In this document: in pieces, positions 25,864 through 34,296 of the stretch | Numbering within the stretch: the stretch's first letter is position 1 | Layout of the letters: the number at the start of each line of letters is the position of its first letter | Assembly: GCA_002307725.1 (NCBI GenBank) | Contig: DBUB01000010.1 | Span: forward strand, 558,001 to 622,000 | From: Alphaproteobacteria bacterium UBA1301 | GTDB taxonomy: Bacteria > Pseudomonadota > Alphaproteobacteria > Micropepsales > Micropepsaceae | Direction of reading: 5' to 3' | DNA length: 64,000 nucleotides | The notes under the pieces: model-generated | Told to the model about the DNA's origin: nothing | Database searches by the model: none | The model's input: the letters and a program-made list of their open reading frames with translations, nothing else | Program-made: the position numbers and the translations under genes

Positions 25864-26780
25864 GGCTTCGGTGCGAATTCGACCGGCGCGAAGACGTAAC
25901 CGTCACCGTCTTTGATGAGGCGCCCGATCCCTGGGAAGGGAAGGTGTCCGCCCGCCACGGCGGTGTTGTCCGCCGCTGCTTTGGCGAAGATCGTTTGGCG
26001 GGTGGCGATCGCTTCGGCGCGGTTGGCGTCGGACATCACCGACACTTCGGGGTGAGCAAACTGCACGAAGTGATTATGCACGATGTCGCCGAAAACCAGT
26101 AGCGCTGCGCCTTTGGACTCGAACAGGAAGGCGGTGTGTCCCGGCGTATGGCCGTGCGCCGGCACGATGGTCATGCCCGGCGCGATCGCGTCACTTGGTT
26201 TGAAGGTGCGGAAGTCCTTGCCGTAGAGCGCCAGTGCCGCCCGTGCCTTTGGCGGCGTCGCTTTGTTCTTTTCGTCGAGCCAGTAGGCGGCTTCTTCCGC
26301 CGCGGCCCACACCGTGGCTTTCGGGAACAGCCGGTTGCCGCCCGCCGCGAGGCCGCAAACATGATCGCCGTGCAGGTGGGTCAGGACGACTATGTCGATG
26401 TCCTTGGGTTCATAACCTGCCGCTTTGAGATTGGCTGTAAGCCCGCCCAGTTTCCAGCCGTAACAGTCGGCATTGCCGGCATCGACCAGGATGTGATGGG
26501 CGCCGGTGTCGATCAGATAGGCGTTGACCGACGTCGGCACGCCGTTCGCCGACAGCGCAAAAGCGCGTTTGGTCAGCGCCTCGATCTTATCGGCACGAAG
26601 GCCTTGATAGGCGCTGGCGGGAAGATCAATGCTGCCGTCCTGCAGCGCAGTGACCATGAAATCGCCAAGCGCATAGCGAAACCAGCCCGGCGCTTGGGTA
26701 TCATGGCGCCCGGCGTTCGACGGCAGAACGAACAGAAGTCCTGCCGCCAAACCCAAAGCGAAGAAACGGCGCACGCCCAT
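25860..26780 (-). CDS. Exported MBL-fold metallo-hydrolase
   Basis: 306 aa with a signal peptide (FFALGLAAGLLFVLPSNAG). The metallo-beta-lactamase motif is LTHLHGDHVCG; further zinc ligands are seen in AHGHTPGHT and VFGDIVHNHF, and late GGHLPFPG. AVG-type class B lactamase specificity is not evident; the family also contains lactonases and other hydrolases. GGAGG precedes the ATG by about 5 bases. It follows the ZnuD-like receptor gene by 57 bases on the same strand, and being a periplasmic zinc enzyme it fits a zinc-related operon, although this is inference. Confidence 0.85.
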   Translation of the reverse strand: MGVRRFFALGLAAGLLFVLPSNAGRHDTQAPGWFRYALGDFMVTALQDGSIDLPASAYQGLRADKIEALTKRAFALSANGVPTSVNAYLIDTGAHHILVDAGNADCYGWKLGGLTANLKAAGYEPKDIDIVVLTHLHGDHVCGLAAGGNRLFPKATVWAAAEEAAYWLDEKNKATPPKARAALALYGKDFRTFKPSDAIAPGMTIVPAHGHTPGHTAFLFESKGAALLVFGDIVHNHFVQFAHPEVSVMSDANRAEAIATRQTIFAKAAADNTAVAGGHLPFPGIGRLIKDGDGYVFAPVEFAPKP

Positions 26781-26837
26781 GCTTTCCTCCCGCAGGAATT
26801 CCGCGCTGAGAGTAAGGCATGCGGCGCGCCGTTCCGA

Positions 26838-28838
26838 TCACAGTTTCGTGCGCAGCACCAAGCGGATGTCGCGGCCCGGCGCCACCACCACATCCTTGTT
26901 GAAGGCGGCGGCGTTGCGTTCCACCTGATCGGCAAGGTTGTGGCCGATGAGATCGAGCTGCCATTCCGGCGTTACTTGCCAGGAGAGCCTCGCGTTGACT
27001 TCGGTGTAGCCCGGCGTCGCCGTATCGAACGAACCGAAATCGCTCTGCTTGCCGACACGCATAACCAGGATATTGGCATCGAAGAGATCGCTGTTCCATG
27101 ATAGGCCGCCGCCGGCGCGCCACGGCGGAATGCGCGGCACGTTGGAGCCGCCGGCCAGCGTCGCGCGCACGACATCGCCCTGGAAATCGACCGACAGCAC
27201 GCCGTCACCGGTATCCCAAAGCTGATAGCGTCCTTTGCCCTCGGCGCCGCGGAAATGGGCCGAGCCTTGGCGATAGAACAGTTCGCGCAAATCGCCCGGT
27301 CCGTTGACAGCACAGGTTCCGTCATCTTCGCACATACGGCCGGTCACATCGCCATAGATGTAGTTGTCGAACCACGAACTCCACAGACTGGCTTCCAGGC
27401 TGAACTTGCCCGCTTTCACCCGCGCGGTGCCTTCCACCGCATTGGCGCGTTCGGTTTTCAGAGTTGGATCGCCAGTCTCATAGGTTTGCGGCCCGTCGTG
27501 ACCGCCGCGGGCGAAGAGTTCGGTCTGGGCCGGGGCGCGTCCCGCGGTCGACGCGGTGACGCCGAGCTTCAGCCAATCGGTGGCGGTATAGAGCAAACCT
27601 GCCGCAGCGCTGATCGGTGTGAAATCACGCGCGGTGCGCACACCCGACGCAGGGGTGCCCGTCACATGCACGTTCTCGACCCGCGCGCTGGTTTCAAGAT
27701 TGAGCTTGGGGCCGATCGGCGTATCGCCAAAGACGTATCCGGCAAAGGTGTTGGTAATGGCGGGTGACAGATAGGCGCTGTCTTCGCCGAGCGCGGAATA
27801 ATCGCGGTTTTGCGCATCGAAACCGACTGCCAGCGACGAGAACGGTCCGAGCGCACCGATCAACTGCTCGACGCGGATATTGGCTTCTTTGTTCTTGAAC
27901 GTGGTGTTGACCGAACCGTCCGGGTTCTTCTCTTCGTGGCTATAGTTGGCGTAGGAGCCGTCGATGGTCAGCGCCTGAAGCGGCCCGGCACCGATGTCGA
28001 ACGATGACCGGCTGACCAGTTTGGTTTGCCGCATCAGGATATAGGTTGTGTCGCTGGGGATGCCGTATTTGGCGTCGTATTGGATCAGCGCCAGACCCGT
28101 GTGGTCTTTGTCGTTGAAGAAGTAGCTTGAGCCAAGCGCAAAGCCGTTGCCGTTGAAGAACGAATTGGCCTGGGTGCCGAGCGGCGTCGCGTAGTTGCCG
28201 GCGGTGCGATAGAACGCGTCGGCATGGAGCGCAAAATTGCCCGCTGCGGCGTCGGCCAGCACTGCAGCTTCGCCGGAATTGGCGGCATAACCATAGGTCG
28301 CCGAGGCTTCGCCTGAAAACGTCTGATCGGGCAGGGCGACCGGCACGCGGTTGTTGAGCGCGTTGACGACGCCGCCGATGGCCTGGCTGCCGTAGCGCAA
28401 TGTTGCGGCGCCGCGCACAACTTCGATGCTCTGGGACGATAAGGGATCGATCGGCACGCCGTGATCAGGGCCGACGTCGGACACGTCTGAACTGGAAAGG
28501 CCGTTCTCCACCAGTTTGACGCGTGCGGAGTCCATGCCGCGGATGATCGGGCGTGAGGCCCCGGCGGCGAAACCGGATCCGGTCACGCCGGGCACATTGG
28601 CCAGCGCATCGGCAAGATTGCCGCCTGCCGCCGACAGGATGGAATCGCGGTCGACCAAGGCGATGATCGCGGCGGTATCGTCGATGTGCTTGGCGATGGG
28701 TGAGGCGGTGACCACCACGGTCTCGACCGATGAACTCCGGTCGGGGCTGTACATTTGCTGGGCCGAAGACGGCACCAGGAGTGCTGCCGCGGCTGCGGAC
28801 AGCAGGAGGATTCTGCGATACAAGGGACTTCTCCACAT
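26838..28838 (-). CDS. TonB-dependent outer-membrane receptor, ZnuD-like (probable zinc/metal uptake)
   Basis: 666-aa receptor with signal peptide (MWRSPLYRRILLLSAAAAAL). Plug domain about 45-170: VETVVVTASPIAKHIDD as the TonB box region, then DADGVPIDPLSS-like sequence (DHGVPIDPLSSQSIEVVRG) and ATLRYGSQAIGGVVNALNN, which is highly typical of the ZnuD branch. The barrel ends RDIRLVLRTKL. HFRGAEGKGRY and IGHNLADQVERN also match that branch. Zinc is the expected substrate, with other divalent metals possible. Upstream on the same strand, 60 bases away, is a DUF2946 gene, a frequent companion; downstream is an exported zinc hydrolase. Start at 28838 chosen over a GTG 24 bases earlier. Confidence 0.85.
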   Translation of the reverse strand: MWRSPLYRRILLLSAAAAALLVPSSAQQMYSPDRSSSVETVVVTASPIAKHIDDTAAIIALVDRDSILSAAGGNLADALANVPGVTGSGFAAGASRPIIRGMDSARVKLVENGLSSSDVSDVGPDHGVPIDPLSSQSIEVVRGAATLRYGSQAIGGVVNALNNRVPVALPDQTFSGEASATYGYAANSGEAAVLADAAAGNFALHADAFYRTAGNYATPLGTQANSFFNGNGFALGSSYFFNDKDHTGLALIQYDAKYGIPSDTTYILMRQTKLVSRSSFDIGAGPLQALTIDGSYANYSHEEKNPDGSVNTTFKNKEANIRVEQLIGALGPFSSLAVGFDAQNRDYSALGEDSAYLSPAITNTFAGYVFGDTPIGPKLNLETSARVENVHVTGTPASGVRTARDFTPISAAAGLLYTATDWLKLGVTASTAGRAPAQTELFARGGHDGPQTYETGDPTLKTERANAVEGTARVKAGKFSLEASLWSSWFDNYIYGDVTGRMCEDDGTCAVNGPGDLRELFYRQGSAHFRGAEGKGRYQLWDTGDGVLSVDFQGDVVRATLAGGSNVPRIPPWRAGGGLSWNSDLFDANILVMRVGKQSDFGSFDTATPGYTEVNARLSWQVTPEWQLDLIGHNLADQVERNAAAFNKDVVVAPGRDIRLVLRTKL

Positions 28839-28898
28839 GGAATGAGATGCGTTTGCGGCCACGCTGAAACGGCGCGCGCACGAAATGACGGCATCAGG

Positions 28899-29270
28899 TC
28901 AGGCGCGCGGTGGCGCCCGGCCTATCCAATTGTGGGAATGCGAACGTGCAGCAACGAACGGCGCCAGCACGAAGGGCAGCAGCGACACCACCGCACTCGG
29001 CGGCAGTACGGCGGCGGCGGCCGGCGTCAGATAAATGCCGCCATGCACGTATTCCTGGCACAGGAAGCACTTGTCGGCATCGATCGGCGCTTTAGACGTG
29101 TCGGGCGCCGATACGTTCACCGAATTTGCCGTCAGGAAGGATTGCGGCAGGTTGTGAAGGTGGGTCTGAACCAGGAAGCTCTGCACGCTGAAGGCGAACA
29201 ACACGACAAGATTCAGCAGCAGCCGTGAGGCCCTGTTCACCTTAACTCGCTGTCCACCGCTCTGCCGCAT
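28899..29270 (-). CDS. DUF2946-family protein
   Basis: About 123 aa from the ATG at 29270; the frame is open for 23 codons further, and a GTG ten codons in is an alternative. A hydrophobic N-terminal segment (LLLNLVVLFAFSVQSFLVQ) is followed by DKCFLCQEYVHGG, the C-x-L-C-Q core of DUF2946, and a second hydrophobic stretch before a His-containing tail (RSHSHNWIG). DUF2946 proteins are typically encoded beside TonB receptors and metal-handling genes in proteobacteria; the paired Cys and His suggest metal binding, but this is not proven. First gene of the putative operon with the ZnuD-like receptor and MBL-fold hydrolase. Confidence 0.72.
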   Translation of the reverse strand: MRQSGGQRVKVNRASRLLLNLVVLFAFSVQSFLVQTHLHNLPQSFLTANSVNVSAPDTSKAPIDADKCFLCQEYVHGGIYLTPAAAAVLPPSAVVSLLPFVLAPFVAARSHSHNWIGRAPPRA

Positions 29271-29551
29271 TGCAGCAAAGTTAGCAGGAAAGCTGCGGCC
29301 GCCGCAACTTATCATTTCGGTAAGGTTCGAGACCTGCACCCGCTAGTTTCGAGTAGTATGTAAAATATATAAAAAAGGCGTGATCGCGCCCGCATCCGCC
29401 GGCACTGCGCGCAGGCTTACGGCGTCAATTATCTGGGTATAGAGGAAAGCCCTAACTTGGGCTTGAATGACACTGGGGTCACCGTACAAATCGATTTTTG
29501 TTTGCATTGCACTTGAAGCCGGACGCCGGGCCGGTCGCAGCGGGGGCGTCC

Positions 29552-29737
29552 GTGCAGGTAACTGTGTTTGACGAAGAGACGCTTGAGCGTTTGTGCAAGG
29601 CGGGCCTTCGGCCGACACGCCAGCGCCGAGGGCGTGGTGGTGATGGGGATGTGATACACGCCTTTCACGATGGCACTGTAGGACTCTTCTCGACCGGCTC
29701 GGCGGGAGCGGACGCGGCGCGACCGCTGGTGGAATAG
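29552..29737 (+). pseudogene. Truncated Fur-family regulator (Irr/Zur-type N-terminus only)
   Basis: From a GTG with a G-rich stretch just upstream, the frame reads TVFDEETLERLCKAGLRPTRQ, and AGLRPTRQR is the hallmark start of alphaproteobacterial Fur, Irr and Zur proteins. After that a short GDGDVIHAFHD stretch may correspond to the usual GDRHVTAExLH, but about eight residues of the helix are missing. The match then ends, and the remaining frame runs into the 3' end of the DHA2 transporter gene. No DNA-recognition helix, metal ligands or dimerisation domain remain. It lies divergently upstream of the DUF2946/ZnuD-like operon, where a zinc regulator would be expected. Confidence 0.45.
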
Positions 29738-31254
29738 GCCGGGCGTTCTATGAGCCAGATCACCGGGAAGACGATCACGGAGATATAGAACATGAAGCGG
29801 AAGTCGCTGGCATAGGCATCGATGGCGGCGCGGATGTTCAAGGCCGCGTCATAAGCGGCGCGGGTCGACGGCAGTGACAGGTTCTCGAACAGCGACGGGG
29901 CATTGACGCCGAGGGCGCGGTTGAAGGGCGTGGCAAAGCGGGTCAGCTCGGCATGAACCGACTGCATGGTGTCGCTGAGGAATGTCGTGGTGATCGAGAT
30001 GCCGATGGCGCTGCCGACGTTACGGATCAGGTTCATCAGCGAGGTCCCGTCGGGCCTGAGCTTGCCGGTCATGGTGGCGAAGGCGACCAGTTGCAGCGGC
30101 GTGAAGATCAGCCCCATGCCGAAGCCCTGCACGATGGTGGTGAAGTAGAGTTGGGTGCTCTCGACAGAAGGCGTCCACAGCGACATCTGCCATAGCGACC
30201 ACAGCATGAAACTGGCGCCAATGGTCATCAGGATGCGCGGATCGGTGTGGTTGGAGACTTTGCCCACCAGCAGCATCGCCGCAATGGTGCCGAAGCCGCG
30301 CGGCCCCAGCAAAAGGCCGGTTTCCGTCACGGTATAGCCGGAGAGGTTCTGCAGGAAGGGCGGGATCAAAGCGGTGGAGGCCAGCAAAATGGCGCCGACG
30401 ACGAATTGCAGCACCATCGCCAGCACGAAATTGCGATCGCGGAAGACGGCTTTCTGCAGGAACGGCTTGGCGTAGGTCAGCATGTGCACAGCGAACAGAT
30501 AGAAGCCGAGGCCGGCCAGGGCGCATTCGATGATGATCTCGGTCGAGGAGAACCAGCCCTGCGTCGTGCCGCGATCGAGCATCAATTGGAGGGCGCCGAC
30601 GCTGAGCGCCATGAAGCCGAAACCGGACCAGTCGAAATTCAGCGATGCATCCGACTTGTTGTCCTTGAAGAAGGCGACCATGCCGATCGTCGCGAGAATG
30701 CCGAACGGCACGTTGACGTAAAAGATCCAGCGCCAGCTATAGGTATCGGTAAGCCAGCCGCCCAGCGTCGGTCCCAGGATCGGCCCCAGCATCACGCCGA
30801 TACCGAAATAGGCCATCGCCTTGCCGCGTTCCTCCGGCGGATAAAGGTCGAACATGATGGCTTGCGACAGGGGCGCCATGGCCGCGCCGAGAACGCCTTG
30901 CAACAGGCGGAAGATCACCATCTCGGTCAGGCTGTCGGCCGCCCCGCACATCATCGAGGTAAGCGTGAAGCCGACCAGCGAGGCGATGAAGACATTCTTC
31001 TTGCCAAACCGCGCCGCCATCCAGCCGACCGGGGCCGTCATGATCGCGGCGGCGGCGATATAAGAGGTGAGAATCCAAGTGACCTGTTCGCGCGAGGCCG
31101 ACAACCCGCCCTGCATATACGGCAGTGCCACGTTGGCGATGGTGGTGTTGAGCGCCTGCATCAACACACCGGTCATGGCGCAGAGCACGACCACCCTGAG
31201 CTCGAACGGGCTTTTGTAATGGTGGCGTTTGGGAGTCTCGACGTGGTGAGCCAT
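29665..31254 (-). CDS. DHA2-family (EmrB/QacA) MFS drug exporter
   Basis: 529 aa with about 14 transmembrane helices, the DHA2 layout. LNTTIANVALPYMQG is the family motif in TM1, GWMAARFGKKNVF the A motif region, and GPTLGGWLTDTYSWRWIFYV with NVPFG the classic C motif of drug/proton antiporters. The start is taken at ATG 31254; a TTG 42 bases earlier extends the frame without homology-like sequence. No adjacent EmrA-type adaptor gene is visible, so either it works alone or its partner is elsewhere. Its 3' end overlaps the Fur-family remnant on the other strand. Substrate unknown. Confidence 0.92.
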   Translation of the reverse strand: MAHHVETPKRHHYKSPFELRVVVLCAMTGVLMQALNTTIANVALPYMQGGLSASREQVTWILTSYIAAAAIMTAPVGWMAARFGKKNVFIASLVGFTLTSMMCGAADSLTEMVIFRLLQGVLGAAMAPLSQAIMFDLYPPEERGKAMAYFGIGVMLGPILGPTLGGWLTDTYSWRWIFYVNVPFGILATIGMVAFFKDNKSDASLNFDWSGFGFMALSVGALQLMLDRGTTQGWFSSTEIIIECALAGLGFYLFAVHMLTYAKPFLQKAVFRDRNFVLAMVLQFVVGAILLASTALIPPFLQNLSGYTVTETGLLLGPRGFGTIAAMLLVGKVSNHTDPRILMTIGASFMLWSLWQMSLWTPSVESTQLYFTTIVQGFGMGLIFTPLQLVAFATMTGKLRPDGTSLMNLIRNVGSAIGISITTTFLSDTMQSVHAELTRFATPFNRALGVNAPSLFENLSLPSTRAAYDAALNIRAAIDAYASDFRFMFYISVIVFPVIWLIERPAYSTSGRAASAPAEPVEKSPTVPS

Positions 31255-31487
31255 GCGCAAACAAACGGCCGGAAAGGCGGGCGTCAGGCGCAGCAATGCG
31301 GGTGGCGGGCGCGGGAGGTTGAACGGCGAAGATACGCCGACGGAGCGCCCGCCTTATGCGACACAGCGTCTCCGGAGGAGGCCGGTCATGGTGTCAGCCC
31401 AACCGTTTCCGCCCGATGTGGAGGATACCCTATGCCCTGGCGGTCTGCTATCTTTTGGAGTGATCTGTGCCGGATGGGGAGGGGATG

Positions 31488-32150
31488 ATGACATCTTGCG
31501 GACAATGGGTTGTGGCGGCAGGGCTAGCGGCCGCCGTTGCGGTTCCCGCATGGTCGGGTGCGCCCAAGCCGCTTGGCGGGCTCTGCGAGTGCGGGCCTTA
31601 TGTCGAAGGTCCCGCCTTGTGCGCACCCTTGGCGAAGGCCAAACGGGACGCCTGCATCAGCGCCAATCTGAGCTGGCTCGGCAAATGCACAGCGTGGCGG
31701 GATGCGATATGCCATGCGCCCGCGGCAGTGGCGGAGCCGGTCAAAGCCGCTGCTGCGCCTGTTGTCATGCATCCTTCAGTCGCAGAAGCGCCGCCGCCTG
31801 AACCGGTGGTGTCATCGCGCGCGCCGGTGCAGCCTGCCCCCATTGTCGCGTCGCCGACATTAACGAAATTCGGCGGCATCTGGACGGGCAAAGCGCAATG
31901 CCGCTTCGATAAATGGCGGCTAAGTCTGCGCGTTGCCCAGTTGGCCGATGGTTCGGCGCTCACCGATGCCACGACGTCACAATCCTTTGGTTCGTTCAAC
32001 AAAATCGATCTGAAGGACGACGACGTCGCTTTGCACTACGACTCCGGACTGCATGAGACAGTCTATGTGGGCCATCTCGTCAAACCGGACCGTATCGAAG
32101 GCACCGTCCACGTCACTGGACACGACTGCAAGTGGTATCTGGCGCGTTAA
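31488..32150 (+). CDS. Hypothetical secreted cysteine-rich protein
   Basis: 220 aa. A signal peptide (QWVVAAGLAAAVAVPAWSGA) is followed by a region with six cysteines (GLCECGPYVEGPALC, then DAC, GKCTAW, AIC), a Pro/Ala/Val-rich linker (about 95-125), and a C-terminal beta-rich domain beginning FGGIWTGKAQCRFDKWRLSL and ending GHDCKWYLAR. The start is placed at the second of two adjacent ATGs because GGGGAGG lies about 5 bases upstream. No family recognised. Disulfides in an extracytoplasmic protein are plausible. It is convergent with the OmpA-like gene. Confidence 0.65.
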   Translation: MTSCGQWVVAAGLAAAVAVPAWSGAPKPLGGLCECGPYVEGPALCAPLAKAKRDACISANLSWLGKCTAWRDAICHAPAAVAEPVKAAAAPVVMHPSVAEAPPPEPVVSSRAPVQPAPIVASPTLTKFGGIWTGKAQCRFDKWRLSLRVAQLADGSALTDATTSQSFGSFNKIDLKDDDVALHYDSGLHETVYVGHLVKPDRIEGTVHVTGHDCKWYLAR

Positions 32151-32182
32151 GCGATCATGGCGACTACCGGGCCGTTCGGGCC

Positions 32183-32749
32183 CTATTTCTCCAGCTCGAT
32201 GAGTACGCGGCGGTTCAAGGCTTCCTGGGTGCCGGTTGGCGTCGGGATCTTGAGCGCCGTCGCCGCTTTGCCTTCGGTCGCGAACGACGCATCGGCGAGG
32301 CCGTAGATTTGCATCTGATCGCGCACGGTTTGGGCCCGCGCCAGCGACAGCACGTAAGCGTCGTCTTCGGCGGTATCCGTGTTGCCGATGATGTGGACCT
32401 TGGCAAAGCCACCGGTCTTGGCTGTTTGCACGGCGGCGTTGATGATCGACTTCGCTGGATCGTTCAAATCCATTTCGCCGAAAGCGAAAAAGACGACGAA
32501 GACTTTCGGCTCGGGTGGCGGAGGAGGTGGTGGTGCGGGCGGCGGTGCCGGCTTTGCGGCTGGCGTATCCGACAATCCCACCGACCAGCCGCAAAGGTGC
32601 GCCAGACCTCCGAACACGCTTGTCACCGAATCGGCGGTATGGGTTTGGCAATAGCCGTCCGCATCGTCCTCCGCGTGCGCCGCGGAGAATGTCAGTGCGA
32701 GACCTAGAACAACGCCAGCGACTAGGGTGAGCCCCCGTTGCAAGCCCAT
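32183..32749 (-). CDS. OmpA-family protein (peptidoglycan-binding C-terminal domain)
   Basis: 188 aa. A signal peptide ending SAAHA, a short N-terminal region with two cysteines, a proline run (about 70-80) acting as a spacer, and an OmpA-like domain from about 85 onward. In that domain VFFAFGEMDL, IIGNTDTAEDDAYVLSLARA and the final NRRVLIELEK match the peptidoglycan-binding fold: the usual GHTD box is GNTD here and the C-terminal N-R-R-V is present. There is no N-terminal beta-barrel, so it is likely a periplasmic or wall-attached protein. Confidence 0.82.
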   Translation of the reverse strand: MGLQRGLTLVAGVVLGLALTFSAAHAEDDADGYCQTHTADSVTSVFGGLAHLCGWSVGLSDTPAAKPAPPPAPPPPPPPEPKVFVVFFAFGEMDLNDPAKSIINAAVQTAKTGGFAKVHIIGNTDTAEDDAYVLSLARAQTVRDQMQIYGLADASFATEGKAATALKIPTPTGTQEALNRRVLIELEK

Positions 32750-32844
32750 GGCGATTCTCGGCTGCGAGTCATCCGTGCCGAGGATTGCGCGAGTCCGGGG
32801 GGCGACTCAAGAAGTTCTCGCAACATCCTTGGCGGAACTGGGGC

Positions 32845-34296
32845 TTACCGAAACGCCGGCTCGGTGAAGCTGCGCAGTTTGCGGGAATGCAGCGTGCCGT
32901 TTTCGGCCTCTTTGCGCAGTAGTTCCAGCGCCCGGATGCCGATTTGCAGGTGTTGGCTGACGCGCTCCTCGTAGAAAGCATCGGCCATGCCGGGCAGCTT
33001 GATCTCGCCGTGCAGCGGCCGGTCGGAGACGCACAGCAGCGTCCCGTAAGGCACGCGGAAGCGATAGCCGTTGGCGGCGATCGTGGCGCTCTCCATATCG
33101 ATGGCGATGGCGCGCGACTGGTTGAAGCGGCGCGCCTGTTCGGCGAAACGCAGTTCCCAATTGCGGTCGTCGGTGGTGACCACGGTGCCGGTGCGCAGGC
33201 GCTCCTTCAGCTCCTGGCCCTTGCCGCCGGTGATCTCGCTGACGGCTTGGGTCAGGGCGAGCTGGACTTCGGCGATCGGCGGCACCGGGATTTCGCGCGG
33301 CAGCATGTCGTCGAGCACATGATCGTCGCGCAGATAGGCGTGCGCCAGCACGTAATCGCCGAGCCGCTGATTGGCGCGCAGACCGCCGCAATGGCCGACC
33401 ATCAGCCAGACATGCGGGCGCAGCACGGCGAGGTGATCGGTGATGGTTTTGGCGTTCGACGGTCCGACGCCGATGTTGACCAGGGTGATGCCCATGCTGC
33501 GCGGCTGCACCAGATGATAGGTCGGCATCTGCGGCTGCTTGGCGAGCTGCGGGCAGGAAGGCTCCTTGCCGGTCTCGGTGATACGGTTGCCGGGTTCGAC
33601 GAAAGCCCGCGCGCGCCCTGCCGCGACTTCCTGCTGGCAATAGACGGCGAACTCGTCGATGTAGCGCTGATAATTGGTGAACAAGACGAAGTTCTGAAAA
33701 TAGCGCGGGTCGGTGCCGCTGTAATGGCGCAGCCGGTGCAGCGAGAAATCCACCCGGCTCGCCGAGAACAGCGACAGCGGCGCCGGGCCCGGTCCCGGCC
33801 ATTCGCCGCCGTCGGCGATACGGTCGTGGGCTTCGTCGAGCCGCGGCAGCGCGAAAAACTCGATCAGCTTGCGCCGCTGTTTGGCTTCCATCGACGACGC
33901 GCGTTCCACCGCAAAGGTCAGCGGGATCGGCGTCTTCGAGCGCCCGACATAGATCGCGGTACTGTAGAATTGGGTCAGTAGTGTGAGCTGTTCGATCAGG
34001 TAATTGTGGAACCGCTGGGGCTGGGTGATAGTGGTGCCGTAGCGGCCTGGGCTCGTCACTTTGCCGAATGCCAGCCGGGTGGTGCCGAGGCTGTCATCGT
34101 AGGCAACGTCGATGCAAAGATAGGGATAGACCGGATCTGGCCCATGCTTGGCCTCGCCGCGGGCAAACGCGGCAAAGGCGCGTTCGATGTCGCTGGTGGC
34201 TTCGTCGTAAAGCTCGACCAAACGACGGTACGCGGCGTCGGGATTGTCGCAGCGTTGCAGATCGGTGGCGACGTCGTCGGAAAGGATGGGTGTCAC
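32845..34296 (-). CDS. amn: AMP nucleosidase
   Basis: 483 aa, as expected for AMP nucleosidase, which hydrolyses AMP to adenine and ribose-5-phosphate. The N-terminal regulatory region runs to about residue 190; the C-terminal nucleoside-phosphorylase-like domain holds the conserved GITLVNIGVGPSNAKTITDH, MVGHCGGLR, and IAIDMESATIAANGYRF, where Glu of DMES contacts the ribose. The start is a GTG whose last bases overlap the deoB stop (GTGA), so translation is coupled to deoB. Adenine released here can be used by the adenine deaminase encoded at 21226-22221. Confidence 0.94.
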   Translation of the reverse strand: MTPILSDDVATDLQRCDNPDAAYRRLVELYDEATSDIERAFAAFARGEAKHGPDPVYPYLCIDVAYDDSLGTTRLAFGKVTSPGRYGTTITQPQRFHNYLIEQLTLLTQFYSTAIYVGRSKTPIPLTFAVERASSMEAKQRRKLIEFFALPRLDEAHDRIADGGEWPGPGPAPLSLFSASRVDFSLHRLRHYSGTDPRYFQNFVLFTNYQRYIDEFAVYCQQEVAAGRARAFVEPGNRITETGKEPSCPQLAKQPQMPTYHLVQPRSMGITLVNIGVGPSNAKTITDHLAVLRPHVWLMVGHCGGLRANQRLGDYVLAHAYLRDDHVLDDMLPREIPVPPIAEVQLALTQAVSEITGGKGQELKERLRTGTVVTTDDRNWELRFAEQARRFNQSRAIAIDMESATIAANGYRFRVPYGTLLCVSDRPLHGEIKLPGMADAFYEERVSQHLQIGIRALELLRKEAENGTLHSRKLRSFTEPAFR

